The position numbers were made by a program, and so were the translations under genes. The notes under the pieces were generated by a model that worked only from the letters and a program-made list of their open reading frames with translations, was not told the DNA's origin and made no database searches. Shown in pieces: positions 33,954 through 42,879 of a DNA stretch of 64,000 nt. The stretch comes from an uncultured Christensenella sp. (GTDB taxonomy: Bacteria > Bacillota > Clostridia > Christensenellales > CAG-917): the NCBI GenBank assembly GCA_910577815.1, contig CAJTNO010000001.1:248001-312000 (forward strand), read 5' to 3'. The number at the start of each line of letters is the position of its first letter. The first letter of the stretch is position 1.

Positions 33954-35489
33954 ATGAAGAAAAATTCCAAACAGACCGTTGTGGTTCTCGACTTCGGCGG
34001 TCAGTATAAGGAGCTTATTGCAAGGAGAGTACGCGAGCTTAAGGTGCATTCGCAGATACTGCCCGGCAATACGCCAATCGAGAGGCTTAAGGAAATAGCG
34101 CCCGAGGGTATTATTCTTACGGGCGGTCCGCACAGCGTTTACGAGGACGGTTCGCCCCGCGCCGATAAGGAGCTTTTTGAGCTTGGTATTCCTATTTTGG
34201 GAATATGCTACGGGATGCAGCTTATGACTTATACTCTCGGCGGAGAGGTGAAGCCCTGCCGGGTAAGCGAGTACGGCACCGTAAACGTCACAGTTGACGA
34301 CGAGTCGTCGATACTCTTTAATGACGTGGAGCGCGATACCGTTGCGCTTATGAGCCATACCGACAGAGTTGTTAAGCTCCCCGACGGGTTTATTCCTCTG
34401 GCGCATACCGCCGACTGTCCCGTGGCGGCGATGAGTAACGATAAGAAAAAATTATTTGCCGTTCAATTTCATCCCGAGGTTGAGCGCACAAAGCGAGGTA
34501 ATACTATTATGAGCAACTTCCTGTACAGAGTGTGTGGCGTGGAAGGCGACTACACCATAGACGATTTCATCGCTTACGAAATCGAAAAAATCAAAGAGCA
34601 AGTCGGAGATAAGCAAGTGGTTCTCGGCTTGAGCGGAGGCGTCGACAGCTCCGTTTGCGCGGCTATTCTCGAAAAGGCTATCCCCAATCAGCTCACCTGT
34701 ATTTTTGTGGATACCGGGCTTATGAGAAAGCACGAGGGCGACGAGGTCGAAGCCGCGTTTGCAAATAAGAAGCTCAATTTCGTGCGCGTCGACGCCGAAA
34801 AACGCTTTCTTGAAAAGCTCGCGGGAGTTACCGACCCCGAGCGCAAGCGTAAGATTATAGGCGAGGAGTTTGTGCGCGTGTTCGAGGAGGAAAGCTCCAA
34901 ATTTGCGGGCAGCTTCCTCGCTCAGGGCACTATCTATCCCGACGTGGTGGAAAGCGGTCTTACAAACGGCGCGGTTATTAAATCTCACCACAACGTCGGC
35001 GGTCTGCCCAAGGATACGAAGTTTATCGGACTTGTCGAGCCGCTCCGCGCGCTCTTTAAGGACGAGGTGCGCGAGCTTGGCAGAAAGCTCGGACTGGACA
35101 GCAAGCTTGTAGAGCGTCAGCCGTTCCCCGGTCCCGGTCTTGCAGTGCGCTGTATAGGCGAGATTACCAAGGAAAGACTGGATATCTTGCGCGACGCGGA
35201 TTATATCTATCGCGAGGAGATTGAAAAGGCGGGCATCAAGTGCGGTCAGTATTTCGCAGTGCTCACCGATATGCGTACCGTAGGCGTTATGGGCGACGGC
35301 AGAACTTATAATTATGTGCTTGCCCTGCGCGCAGTAAATACCACCGATTTTATGACTGCGGAATATGTGCATATTCCTTACGAGGTCCTCGATACCGTGT
35401 CGTCGAGAATTGTCAACGAGGTGCAGGGCGTGTCGAGAATCGTGTATGATATTACGGGGAAGCCTCCGGCGACCATCGAATGGGAATAA
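33954..35489 (+). CDS. guaA: GMP synthase (glutamine-hydrolysing)
   Basis: This 511-residue protein converts XMP to GMP. The N-terminal class I amidotransferase domain has GICYGMQLM (catalytic Cys near 87) and FHPEVERT (His/Glu). The ATP-pyrophosphatase domain follows with VLGLSGGVDSSV near 222. The C-terminal dimerisation domain has RQPFPGPGLAVR and ends in PPATIEWE as usual. Length is normal. Only a weak site (AAAGGTG) precedes the start. Its stop codon touches the left edge of the two-domain structured element. Confidence 0.96.
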   Translation: MKKNSKQTVVVLDFGGQYKELIARRVRELKVHSQILPGNTPIERLKEIAPEGIILTGGPHSVYEDGSPRADKELFELGIPILGICYGMQLMTYTLGGEVKPCRVSEYGTVNVTVDDESSILFNDVERDTVALMSHTDRVVKLPDGFIPLAHTADCPVAAMSNDKKKLFAVQFHPEVERTKRGNTIMSNFLYRVCGVEGDYTIDDFIAYEIEKIKEQVGDKQVVLGLSGGVDSSVCAAILEKAIPNQLTCIFVDTGLMRKHEGDEVEAAFANKKLNFVRVDAEKRFLEKLAGVTDPERKRKIIGEEFVRVFEEESSKFAGSFLAQGTIYPDVVESGLTNGAVIKSHHNVGGLPKDTKFIGLVEPLRALFKDEVRELGRKLGLDSKLVERQPFPGPGLAVRCIGEITKERLDILRDADYIYREEIEKAGIKCGQYFAVLTDMRTVGVMGDGRTYNYVLALRAVNTTDFMTAEYVHIPYEVLDTVSSRIVNEVQGVSRIVYDITGKPPATIEWE

Positions 35490-35743
35490 AACCGCGCTAT
35501 TTAGCGTGATACTGTGTCAAAATCCCATTGCCTTCAAGTCACGTACGGATGTGTACGTTAGGCTTGTAGGCAATGGGACTTTTCCTTGTCTGACGCCAAA
35601 TAGTACATTTAATCCCTATAACTACTCACCATTTGCGTTGATACTGCGTCAAAGACATTTTTGCAAACCGTCATTTACAAAGCGTAAATTAGGCGGTTCG
35701 CAAAAATGCCTTTTCCTTGTCTGAACACAAATAATCGCGGTTT
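35489..35743. other. Two-domain structured element with conserved internal loops
   Basis: This is the gene-free stretch behind guaA. Outer arms AAACCGCG (35489-35496) and CGCGGTTT (35736-35743) enclose two hairpin domains, 35497-35603 and 35631-35732. In both, a basal stem with one A-C mismatch is followed by the identical strands GATACTGYGTCAAA and TTTTCCTTGTCTG facing each other. Then come a long stem of different sequence, a 4-bp helix, an internal loop TC/TAGG, and a 6-bp helix. No known RNA class was recognised. Orientation is undetermined. Confidence 0.75.
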
Positions 35744-35809
35744 ATAAATTTAAATGTTTAATTAGCTTTGCAGTAGTTTCTACTTTAATCATTATAACGC
35801 AGTTAGTTT

Positions 35810-36034
35810 ATGGAGCAGGATTTGAAAAAGCAAATAGGGCAGAGAATAAAAGAGTCCAGAATACAGGCTAATTTAACGCAGAGGGAAGTGAGCGAAAAAT
35901 TAGGAATTGTTTTGCAACAGTATCAAACATATGAGAGCGGAAGATATGAGCTCGATTATAAAAAATTGACAGAAATTTGCAAAATACTTGACGTATCCGC
36001 TGATTTTTTACTCGGGTTAACGGATTATAAATAA
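35810..36034 (+). CDS. Xre-family helix-turn-helix regulator
   Basis: This 74-residue single-domain HTH protein has RIKESRIQANLTQREVSEKLG as helices 1-2, VLQQYQTYESGRYELD as recognition helix and turn, and a tail ILDVSADFLLGLTDYK. A TATAAC (35793-35798) lies 11 bp before the ATG and no ribosome site is visible, so the mRNA is probably leaderless or nearly so. It sits 66 bp past the structured element and converges on sigH. Target unknown. Confidence 0.8.
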   Translation: MEQDLKKQIGQRIKESRIQANLTQREVSEKLGIVLQQYQTYESGRYELDYKKLTEICKILDVSADFLLGLTDYK

Positions 36035-36065
36035 TATTTGATTGCTTTTTGAATCTCACCTCAGA

Positions 36066-36626
36066 TTAAAATAGCTCGTCCCGATTTATCAGCTTCTTTA
36101 TCTTTTTGCGGAAGGAGTAGATTGTGTTGTCTACCTTCTTTTTTTCTATCCCGAGCTTGTCCGATATTTCCTGATAGGACATTGCGCTTAGATATAGCTT
36201 TAATACGTTCATTTCACGCTCGTTCAGTACGGACGATATTGCGTCGGTTAGCAGTCGCTCCGTTTCCTTTTCCTCGTAGCCTCTTTCAAGATTTATGTCG
36301 CTCGGCAGGTCTATTATCTCGGATAGGGGAGTGTTGTTTTTTGTGATTGTGTTTTGCTTGCGCAGAACGGTTTTTATCATATTGTGTATGCAGGTGGACG
36401 CGTAGGTCTTAAAGCTCGCCGTTCCGTTTTGTACGTCGAATTTGCGAACGGCGTTCATCAGACCTATCATTCCCGACTGTATCAAATCGTCACCGTCCGC
36501 TCCTATCGCATAGTATGAGCGCGCTATCCGCTTGACAAGCGGAGAATAGGCTTTTAATAGGTCGTTTTCGGCTTCGCTGTCGCCGCCTTGCGCTTTTAAT
36601 ATCAGATTGTTTTCTTCTGTTTTCAT
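36066..36626 (-). CDS. sigH: RNA polymerase sigma factor, SigH-like
   Basis: This 186-residue sigma-70-family factor has region 2 (YYAIGADGDDLIQSGMIGLMNAVRKFD in the order 2.1-2.2, TYASTCIHNMIKTVLRK as 2.3-2.4) and region 4 (VLNEREMNVLKLYLSAMSYQEISDKLGIEKKKVDN across the HTH). The start at 36626 lies behind GGGAGCG; an earlier ATG overlaps rlmB. The order mrnC-rlmB-(yacP)-sigH is that of Bacillus and many Clostridia, which supports the SigH (Spo0H) assignment over other alternative sigma factors; yacP is missing here. Confidence 0.82.
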   Translation of the reverse strand: MKTEENNLILKAQGGDSEAENDLLKAYSPLVKRIARSYYAIGADGDDLIQSGMIGLMNAVRKFDVQNGTASFKTYASTCIHNMIKTVLRKQNTITKNNTPLSEIIDLPSDINLERGYEEKETERLLTDAISSVLNEREMNVLKLYLSAMSYQEISDKLGIEKKKVDNTIYSFRKKIKKLINRDELF

Positions 36627-36661
36627 AAACGCTCCCGCATCCGGATATCTGAGAGGTGTGA

Positions 36662-37393
36662 TTATTTTGCCCGCGGACACTGCCTTACCGCTTCGTACAG
36701 TACAATCCCCGCCGCTACAGACGCGTTAAGACTGTTTACCTCTCCGTATTGGGGAATGGTCAACGTATCGTCGCAAAGCTGTTTTGTAAGTCGGTGTATT
36801 CCCTCGCCCTCGCTGCCTATCACTATCGCTATATCGCCGCTCAAATTTACCGCATTTGGCGCTTTGCCGTCGAAATCGGTAGCGTATACCCAGACGTTTT
36901 GTTCCTTAAGGTCGCGAATGACGTCGTTTATATTGGTTACCTTTGCTATAGGCATATACTCCGTTGCGCCGCTTGCTACCTTTACTACCGTGTCGTTTAC
37001 GCTTACGCTTCTGTGCTTGGGAATTACTATGCCGTGCGCGCCGAAGCATTCCGCGCTTCTGATTATCGCGCCGAGATTGTGCGGGTCGGTGATTCCGTCA
37101 AGCAGGAGTATCAACAGAGGCTCGTTCTTTGCGCGCGCTCCGTCTATTATGTCCTGTACCGTACAGTAGCTGAAATCCGTTACGGCCGCTACCACTCCTT
37201 GATGATTGCCTCCGCCTGCAAGCTTGTCGAGCATTGCTCTGTCGCCGTAGCTTATGACCGTGCGCGCTTCCTTTGCAAGACTTCGTATGCTGTTTAGCGT
37301 GACGTCAAATTCGCCCTTTAGCATATAAAGCTTATCTATCGTTTTGCCTGCGCGATACGCTTCTTTTACGGGATTTCTGCCGAATATGTACAT
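36662..37393 (-). CDS. rlmB: 23S rRNA (guanosine-2'-O)-methyltransferase, RlmB family
   Basis: This 243-residue SpoU/TrmH-type knotted methyltransferase begins YIFGRNPVKEA, typical of RlmB. It has the SpoU motifs LLDGITDPHNLGAIIRSAECFGA, IVIGSEGEGI and NSLNASVAAGIVLYE. It methylates a guanosine in the 23S rRNA peptidyl-transferase region. AAAGGA precedes the start. It is the middle gene of the mrnC-rlmB-sigH block, 59 bp behind mrnC. Confidence 0.93.
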   Translation of the reverse strand: MYIFGRNPVKEAYRAGKTIDKLYMLKGEFDVTLNSIRSLAKEARTVISYGDRAMLDKLAGGGNHQGVVAAVTDFSYCTVQDIIDGARAKNEPLLILLLDGITDPHNLGAIIRSAECFGAHGIVIPKHRSVSVNDTVVKVASGATEYMPIAKVTNINDVIRDLKEQNVWVYATDFDGKAPNAVNLSGDIAIVIGSEGEGIHRLTKQLCDDTLTIPQYGEVNSLNASVAAGIVLYEAVRQCPRAK

Positions 37394-37452
37394 ATGGTGT
37401 CCTTTATGTCGTTTTGCAGCTTCCCCGACAGGGAAAGCTATATTTGATTTGT

Positions 37453-37893
37453 TTATTTGTTATCTGACGGTTGCAGGGTGTCGGAGTATGCCGCGGATAA
37501 AAATTCAAACAGTCGCTCCGTATTGCCTGTAAGATACAGATATCCTATCACCGCTTCGAAGCCGCTCGCTTTTCTGTATTCCGCAGGTTCCGCGTGCTTC
37601 GCGGACGTCTGTATTTTGCAGTTGCGCGCCCGACGGAATATATCCTGCTCCTCCTCGGTGAACAGCGGCATAAGCCTTTCAGCCTCGGCTGCCTGCGATA
37701 CCGCCTTTACGACTCGGGTGACCTCCTTGTGAAGCGCGCCCGTTTTCTTTAAGGTTTCGCCTACGGTCACGCGCGTACGCGTATATAAGGATTGTACTGC
37801 GTCGCCTATAAACGCCAACGACATCGGATGTAGCGCAAGGGCGTCCTGTCGCGATATAGGTTCTTTAAGCTCGAATACGGATAAATGTGCCAT
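37453..37893 (-). CDS. mrnC: Mini-ribonuclease 3
   Basis: This 146-residue protein is a stand-alone RNase III catalytic domain without the double-strand RNA-binding domain. It has ALAFIGDAVQ-type helix LAFIGDAVQSLYTR (metal-binding Asp), LHKEVTRVVKAVSQA and EYRKASGFEAVIGYLYLTG (Glu of the active site). Mini-III matures 23S rRNA in Bacillus. Length is normal. No strong ribosome site is seen. Its place before rlmB matches the Bacillus order. Confidence 0.9.
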   Translation of the reverse strand: MAHLSVFELKEPISRQDALALHPMSLAFIGDAVQSLYTRTRVTVGETLKKTGALHKEVTRVVKAVSQAAEAERLMPLFTEEEQDIFRRARNCKIQTSAKHAEPAEYRKASGFEAVIGYLYLTGNTERLFEFLSAAYSDTLQPSDNK

Positions 37894-37979
37894 AAATTCA
37901 GTTTAGCACAATAGTCGGGCGATGACAATTAAATAATGACCGCATATTCTGCGGTCATTACCGTGCGATTTAATTTCTT

Positions 37980-38396
37980 TTACAGGTACGCTCTCAGCGC
38001 TTTTATGTTTTTGTCGTAGGTTTTCATCAGGTCGCTTGCAAGCTCGGGAATCTCTACGCCGTCGCGGGTGAGCCCGTTGATGCACTTCTGTACGCTGGTT
38101 ATGCCCATATTGTAGCCGTCGATAAGCATACTTGCAAGGTGAGTATTGCTGTTGTCGAAGCTTGCGTTTACCTTTACGCCCGCCTTGAGCATTGCGCGCT
38201 GAATGGGATTGGTCTGAGCGTCCTCGAGCTCCTGCTCGCCAAGCTCGGATTTGGCTTTCTCGTAAAAGTCCTCCATAACCTCTTTTTGCGCAAGCACGAG
38301 ATTTTTGAGCTTGTCGCACTCGATGTAATTGAGAATATTGTCGATGGATTGCGCTCCCATTGCGGTGTTGCGCACGATTTCTCTAAAAATTTTCAT
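37980..38396 (-). CDS. Hypothetical helical protein
   Basis: This 138-residue all-helical protein (MKIFREIVRNTAMGAQSIDNIL..., then IDGYNMGITSVQKCINGL) has no membrane segment. The layout of about four amphipathic helices resembles ferritin-like or DUF2383-type bundles, but no metal ligand set is evident. AGGAGG lies eight bases before the ATG, so it is well expressed in principle. It stands alone between spoIIR and mrnC on the same strand. Function not known. Confidence 0.65.
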   Translation of the reverse strand: MKIFREIVRNTAMGAQSIDNILNYIECDKLKNLVLAQKEVMEDFYEKAKSELGEQELEDAQTNPIQRAMLKAGVKVNASFDNSNTHLASMLIDGYNMGITSVQKCINGLTRDGVEIPELASDLMKTYDKNIKALRAYL

Positions 38397-38457
38397 AGTT
38401 TTCGCCTCCTATGCTTAGAGTGCGGGAAATTTATGTTTTTATACGGGGGAAATTGAA

Positions 38458-38487
38458 AATATCCTGCGTAGGCTCGCGCGGGATATT
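38458..38487 (-). terminator. Terminator after spoIIR
   Basis: AATATCC / GGATATT with an inner GCG/CGC pairing; on the minus strand it is followed by TTTTCAATTT. Confidence 0.5.
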
Positions 38488-38496
38488 ATTTTAAAA

Positions 38497-39054
38497 TCAG
38501 TTAAATATTTTATCTAAAAATTCTTTTATCCAGGATTTGTATACTACCTTTTCGCCGCCATCGGAGTCGGGCACGAAGCAGAGAGGGGGAAACGCCACGC
38601 ACCACCAGTTGTCGCCGCTGCCGCTGCCCAGATTTATTACTACTGCATCGTAATTGCCTGCGGGGAATTCGTAGCCGTCGTAGACGCGGTCGGGAAAGTA
38701 TTCGTTGTCTATACGTATAGATGATTTATAGGAATATCCGTGCGTTTTAAGCGTGCTGTCGGCGATTGCCGTAAGGCGCGAGCGCTCGCGGGAAAGAACT
38801 GCCGCCGCCTCGCTTTTGGTGCGGCACTCCGATAGCGCAAGCTCTAAAAATTCGGTAATTCTGTCGCGCACCGCAAGCTTTACCGATTGGTCCGCCTCGC
38901 TGTTGGAGTTGGCGCGTATATGTATTCTTATGCAGCTTTCGGCAAGCTGTTTCCGGTCAGCCGTCCTCAGGTCGCAGGCGCACATCGACAGCAGGGCGAG
39001 TGCGAGCAGTATCAGCGCAAAAAATGAAGCTATAATGATTTTTCTTGTTTTCAT
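38497..39054 (-). CDS. spoIIR: Stage II sporulation protein R
   Basis: This 185-residue secreted protein signals from forespore to mother cell, triggering SpoIIGA processing of pro-sigma-E. A signal/anchor segment is at residues 5-25. The family core IRIHIRANSNSEADQSVKLAVRD lies near residue 40, and the C-terminal DNWWCVAFPPLCFV is the SpoIIR hallmark. The start at 39054 (MKTRKI) was chosen because it begins the signal peptide; a longer frame to 39156 would overlap sleB on the other strand. It is divergent from sleB. Confidence 0.9.
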   Translation of the reverse strand: MKTRKIIIASFFALILLALALLSMCACDLRTADRKQLAESCIRIHIRANSNSEADQSVKLAVRDRITEFLELALSECRTKSEAAAVLSRERSRLTAIADSTLKTHGYSYKSSIRIDNEYFPDRVYDGYEFPAGNYDAVVINLGSGSGDNWWCVAFPPLCFVPDSDGGEKVVYKSWIKEFLDKIFN

Positions 39055-39144
39055 ACGCCTATTATTGCCACTTGTCCGAGCTTTAAACGGGTGCGCTTGC
39101 ATAAAAACGCTGTCTATAAACAAACTACCCGAAAGAGGTGAAAA

Positions 39145-39864
39145 ATGCAAATTCAAAAAAACACTACGGCGGCTACAAAGATTTTGCTTATTCTGCTTGC
39201 TATGATTTTGCTTGCGGGATTGCTTGCGTACTTTCTGCCGACCGATAACGGAGTAGCCGACGCTGCGGTTTTAAAGCAGGGCTCGTCGGGCGCTACCGTT
39301 AAAACGATGCAAACAAAATTGATTAACTGGGGCTATCTGACAGGTAAGGCGGACGGAATATTCGGCTCCAAAACCAAGGCGGCGGTCATCAGGTTTCAGA
39401 GAAACAACGGACTGAGCGCGGACGGCATAGTAGGTACCAAGACCGCTCAGGCTATGGGTCTTAAGCTGTCGGGCTCGTCAAGCTCGGGTAATAACTCGGG
39501 AGGCGGAAGCTCCTCGTCTACGGACCTTAACCTGCTTGCGAGAGTTGTGTACGGAGAGGCGAGAGGAGAGCCCTATACCGGTCAGGTTGCGGTTGCGGCA
39601 GTCGTGCTCAACAGAGTCAGAAGCTCGTCCTTCCCCAATACCATTGCGGGCGTTATTTATCAGTCGGGAGCCTTCGACTGCGTGCCTGACGGACAGATAA
39701 ATCTTACTCCCAATCAGAGCGCTTACAATGCCGCGCGCGACGCGCTGAACGGCTGGGACCCGTCCTACGGTTGTCTGTTTTACTACAATCCCCGTACCGC
39801 GACGAGTAAATGGATGCTTTCGCGTACGGTTAAGCTCAATATAGGAAATCACGCGTTTTGTTAA
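39145..39864 (+). CDS. sleB: Spore cortex-lytic enzyme SleB
   Basis: This 239-residue protein has an N-terminal membrane/signal segment (residues 14-30), a peptidoglycan-binding domain with GSSGATVKTMQTKLINWGY and FQRNNGLSADGIVGTKT (residues 45-105), and a Ser/Gly linker. A Hydrolase_2 lytic transglycosylase domain follows with VVYGEARGEPYTGQVAVAAVVLNR split around the catalytic Glu of YGEARGE. It degrades cortex during germination. AAAGAGGTG precedes the start. The next gene is ypeB, its partner, 21 bp downstream. Confidence 0.95.
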   Translation: MQIQKNTTAATKILLILLAMILLAGLLAYFLPTDNGVADAAVLKQGSSGATVKTMQTKLINWGYLTGKADGIFGSKTKAAVIRFQRNNGLSADGIVGTKTAQAMGLKLSGSSSSGNNSGGGSSSSTDLNLLARVVYGEARGEPYTGQVAVAAVVLNRVRSSSFPNTIAGVIYQSGAFDCVPDGQINLTPNQSAYNAARDALNGWDPSYGCLFYYNPRTATSKWMLSRTVKLNIGNHAFC

Positions 39865-39885
39865 ATCCGCGTTTAAGAGGTGTAT

Positions 39886-41304
39886 ATGAAAAAGAATAAT
39901 AAACAGGTCTGCGTGAACGAGTGTCCGCAGGAAAACAGAAGAAACAAAAAACCAAGCAAAAATAAGGTTATCAAAACCGCGGTTTTCGGGACTGCGTTCG
40001 GATTGTGCGCAAGCGCGATAGTTGGCTTATCCGTTGCGCTGTACTTTGCGGATAAGACCGTTACCACCCACGAGACGTATCAGCGTCAGATGGACGCGGT
40101 TTACTCGAGAGCCTATTACGATTTGCTTGACGGCGCAAGCGACCTCGGCATAAATCTGCGTAAAATAGGAGTTTCCAACTCGCCCAGAATGCAGCAGTCG
40201 CTGCTGTACGAGGTGTGGAGCTCCGCAAATCTTGCCGAGAACAGCCTCGCTATGTTCGAGAGCAACGACGACGGGCTTTTGCAGGCGCAGAAGTTTGTAA
40301 ATCAGCTCGGCGATTACTCGCATACGCTCGCCCGCAGAGTGGCTAACGGCGAATCGCTCTCCGCAGAGGAGCGCAGTAAGCTCATTAAAATGGGAGATAT
40401 GGCGGACGTGTATATGAAGGCACTGCGACAGGTTCAGACCAATCTCGAGGACGGACGTATGTTCGTCGGCGAGGGCGGCGCGCTCGAGGGCTTTGCGGAC
40501 GCATTCGCTCCCTTCGCCGAGCCGAGCTTCGAATATCCCGAAATGATTTACGACGGTCCGTTTTCTGACTCGATGGAGAACAGAGAGCCTATCGCGCTTA
40601 AGGGCGAGATTATTAACGAGCTTAAGGGCGCGGAGATTGTCGTCGATTATCTCGGCGGATTGGGCGCAAAAAATATCAAATTTATAGGCGAGGGCAACGG
40701 CGATATTCCTACGCTCAACTACTCGCTTACCATAGAGGGTATGGAAGCCTTTGCGCAGCTGAGCAAGCAGGGCGGCAGGCTTGTGCTGTTCAATATGGCT
40801 ACCGCCTCCGACTCCGAGCCTGCCGTCAGACAGGACGCAGGTCCTACCTGTCAGCAGAACGCGCTGTCCTTTGCGCGCAAGCTCGGCTTTGACAATATGC
40901 AGGTGGTCTGGTCCTCCTCTATGGACGGCGAGTGCTATATCAACCTCGCTCCCGTGGACAACGACGTGATTCTCTATTCCGATTTGGTTAAGGTCAAGGT
41001 GCGCGAGCGCGACAGTCACGTCATCGGCTTTGACGCAACTCACTATGCCTACAATCATCGCGAAAGAACGATTCCCGCTCCCGCGATAAGCGCGGAACAG
41101 GCGGAAAAGACGCTGTCAATTCCCGCAGTGACGGAGGGCAGACTTGCGCTCATTCCTCTAAACGGCGCGCGCGAGGTGCTGACATATGAGTTCGAGTGCG
41201 AGCGAGACGGAACGTACTTCGTATATATCGACGCGCTGACCGGCGACGAGGCAAATATACTCTACGTTGTGGACGACGCCGACCTTGGTTCTCAGACAAT
41301 GTAA
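39886..41304 (+). CDS. ypeB: Germination protein YpeB
   Basis: This 472-residue protein has one N-terminal membrane helix (residues 28-52) and a helical central domain with the family pattern (YQRQMDAVYSRAYYDLLDGASDL, then WSSANLAENSL). The C-terminal part contains PepSY repeats (QNALSFARKLGFDN, AEQAEKTLSIP). YpeB stabilises and localises SleB in the dormant spore. The ATG at 39886 behind AAGAGGTG was chosen. sleB-ypeB is the usual two-gene operon. It ends at a shared terminator. Confidence 0.93.
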   Translation: MKKNNKQVCVNECPQENRRNKKPSKNKVIKTAVFGTAFGLCASAIVGLSVALYFADKTVTTHETYQRQMDAVYSRAYYDLLDGASDLGINLRKIGVSNSPRMQQSLLYEVWSSANLAENSLAMFESNDDGLLQAQKFVNQLGDYSHTLARRVANGESLSAEERSKLIKMGDMADVYMKALRQVQTNLEDGRMFVGEGGALEGFADAFAPFAEPSFEYPEMIYDGPFSDSMENREPIALKGEIINELKGAEIVVDYLGGLGAKNIKFIGEGNGDIPTLNYSLTIEGMEAFAQLSKQGGRLVLFNMATASDSEPAVRQDAGPTCQQNALSFARKLGFDNMQVVWSSSMDGECYINLAPVDNDVILYSDLVKVKVRERDSHVIGFDATHYAYNHRERTIPAPAISAEQAEKTLSIPAVTEGRLALIPLNGAREVLTYEFECERDGTYFVYIDALTGDEANILYVVDDADLGSQTM

Positions 41305-41323
41305 AAATAAAGAGTAAAAAAAT

Positions 41324-41350
41324 AAAGCTCCGTCCTTGCGACGGAGCTTT
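41324..41350. terminator. Shared terminator behind ypeB
   Basis: AAAGCTCCGTC / GACGGAGCTTT with loop CTTGC, between convergent genes. Confidence 0.85.
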
Positions 41351-41355
41351 TAAGC

Positions 41356-42534
41356 TTATCTGCGTTTTGAATTTTTAGCGTTGTTTTTGCCCGATTTGGA
41401 ATTGGATTTTTTTGAGCTCGCGGCCTTGCCCCTTCCTTTCCCTCCGCGTTCGGGCTCAGGCTCCTTTCTTACAAGGCTCTTGATAAAGCACAGAGAAATT
41501 ATAAATTGCAATACGCCCCATATCGCGCCTGCGATGGCAAGATAGCCCTTTGCGCCTATTACGTCTACCAGATAGCCGATAACGTCGCCGTCCGTCTTGA
41601 TGAGATAGGGCGCAAACAGCGCGGTTGCCGCAAGTCCGCCTATTATAAGGCTGAATATCACGTTGAACGCTCTGCCGTACTTTCTGCCGCACATAGAGAT
41701 AAATGCGACTATAAAGTTTATGCAGGACAGCGTGAACAGCAGCAGAGGAACGAGTATCGCAAAGCCGCCGAGCGCGCCTGCCGCAGCCATAGTGCCTTTA
41801 AACAGCTCGAAGCTGTTTATCATATGAGCCCATACGGTAATGCCGTCGAAGTACGAAGCCGCCTTTACCCATACGAAGGATTCGGGCAGGGTAATAGTGC
41901 CGTTTGCCGTAAGATAGCTTACCGCCGCGAGCGCAATGAATACGGCTGAGAATACCATCATTATGAGGTTTCTTAAGGTGCCGTTCTTCTTGTCGGAACG
42001 TTGCTCCGCCTTAGCGTTTTGCCGAGCCTGTGCATTTTTGTTGCTTACGGGCGCGGCTTTCGTCGCCTTTTTGCTTTGCTTTACGGGCTGCTCGTACATC
42101 TCCTGCGGCTCGTCGTCATACATATCCGCGCGTGAGTTTGCGTATGCGCTGTTCCTCGGAGCGTTGTATTGATTTGTGCGCGTCGCGCCGTAATTGTTGG
42201 TTTTTTGAGCGCCGTATCCTGCGTTGCGTTGATTGCCGTAGGCTCCCGTAGCTCTCTGTCCGCCGTAGGTGTTTGCCCTCGGCGCAGAGTACGCGTTTGT
42301 CCTTTGCGTAGCCTGTCTTTGCGGCGCGGTGTTTCTCGCTCCCGGAGGCGCGGCAAGCGCAGGTCTGGACATAGGTTGCGAAAGTATCTGCGGGTTCTGG
42401 TTTATTTTTACGCCTATAGTCACACCGCAGCTCGGACATTTTATGCGGTGTCTGTAATTTTCGGGGAGTGAATCTTTATTCGCAGGTGGGTCAAAGCTGA
42501 TTTCTGAACGACAACTCGGACATCTTGTATACAT
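41356..42534 (-). CDS. Zinc-ribbon, low-complexity membrane protein
   Basis: This 392-residue protein starts with an MJ0042-type zinc ribbon (YTRCPSCRSEI, KCPSCGVTIGV). Residues 60-140 are a low-complexity stretch of repeating A/N/T/R-Y-G units (for example NAYSAPRANTYGG). A basic Ala/Lys part follows, then four membrane helices between about 190 and 350, and a very basic Lys/Ser/Gly/Arg tail. The tail and repeats suggest binding to an acidic polymer or a membrane scaffold, which is speculation. AAGGAG lies about ten bases before the ATG. Confidence 0.7.
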   Translation of the reverse strand: MYTRCPSCRSEISFDPPANKDSLPENYRHRIKCPSCGVTIGVKINQNPQILSQPMSRPALAAPPGARNTAPQRQATQRTNAYSAPRANTYGGQRATGAYGNQRNAGYGAQKTNNYGATRTNQYNAPRNSAYANSRADMYDDEPQEMYEQPVKQSKKATKAAPVSNKNAQARQNAKAEQRSDKKNGTLRNLIMMVFSAVFIALAAVSYLTANGTITLPESFVWVKAASYFDGITVWAHMINSFELFKGTMAAAGALGGFAILVPLLLFTLSCINFIVAFISMCGRKYGRAFNVIFSLIIGGLAATALFAPYLIKTDGDVIGYLVDVIGAKGYLAIAGAIWGVLQFIISLCFIKSLVRKEPEPERGGKGRGKAASSKKSNSKSGKNNAKNSKRR

Positions 42535-42839
42535 AATGCGTCAACTCCTTTCCTTATAGTATAAATCAATCACTATTATATTATCATAAAGCGATAAAGT
42601 CAATGATATTTTAATTTCCAAAAGCTTACAAATACTCATAAGTCGGCATATATGCTTTGTAAAAATCGGTTTTTATTCTATTAGTATGCTTTAAAGGCTG
42701 AGCTTGGCAATACCGTTTTTTTACCCGTCTTTTACTAAACTATGCGTTTATATGATTGAAAATACCATATAAAATGCCCTTTTATAAATTTTGTGTGCAT
42801 TTTATTCGCTTGCGCCCGGAGAGGATTGGGATAAAAGGG
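42535..42839. other. AT-rich divergent intergenic stretch
   Basis: About 305 bp between the low-complexity membrane protein gene and the riboswitch promoter. It has TATA-rich sequence near 42555-42590 fitting a minus-strand promoter. No gene or strong inverted repeat was seen. Confidence 0.5.
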
Positions 42840-42868
42840 TTGCAAAAATCCGCCGTCGGGGCTATAAT
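42840..42868 (+). promoter_or_regulatory. Promoter of the cobalamin-riboswitch operon
   Basis: TTGCAA, 17-bp spacer, TATAAT; start near 42875, directly before the riboswitch. Confidence 0.75.
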
Positions 42869-42879
42869 CGAGTAAATGA

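Noticed and set aside
35497..35732. Integron attC sites
   Set aside because: Hairpins with variable stems fit loosely, but the required outer RYYYAAC/GTTRRRY boxes and a cassette gene between sites are absent.
40027..41058. 343-codon minus-strand frame opposite ypeB
   Set aside because: Antisense shadow; ypeB is complete and in operon with sleB.
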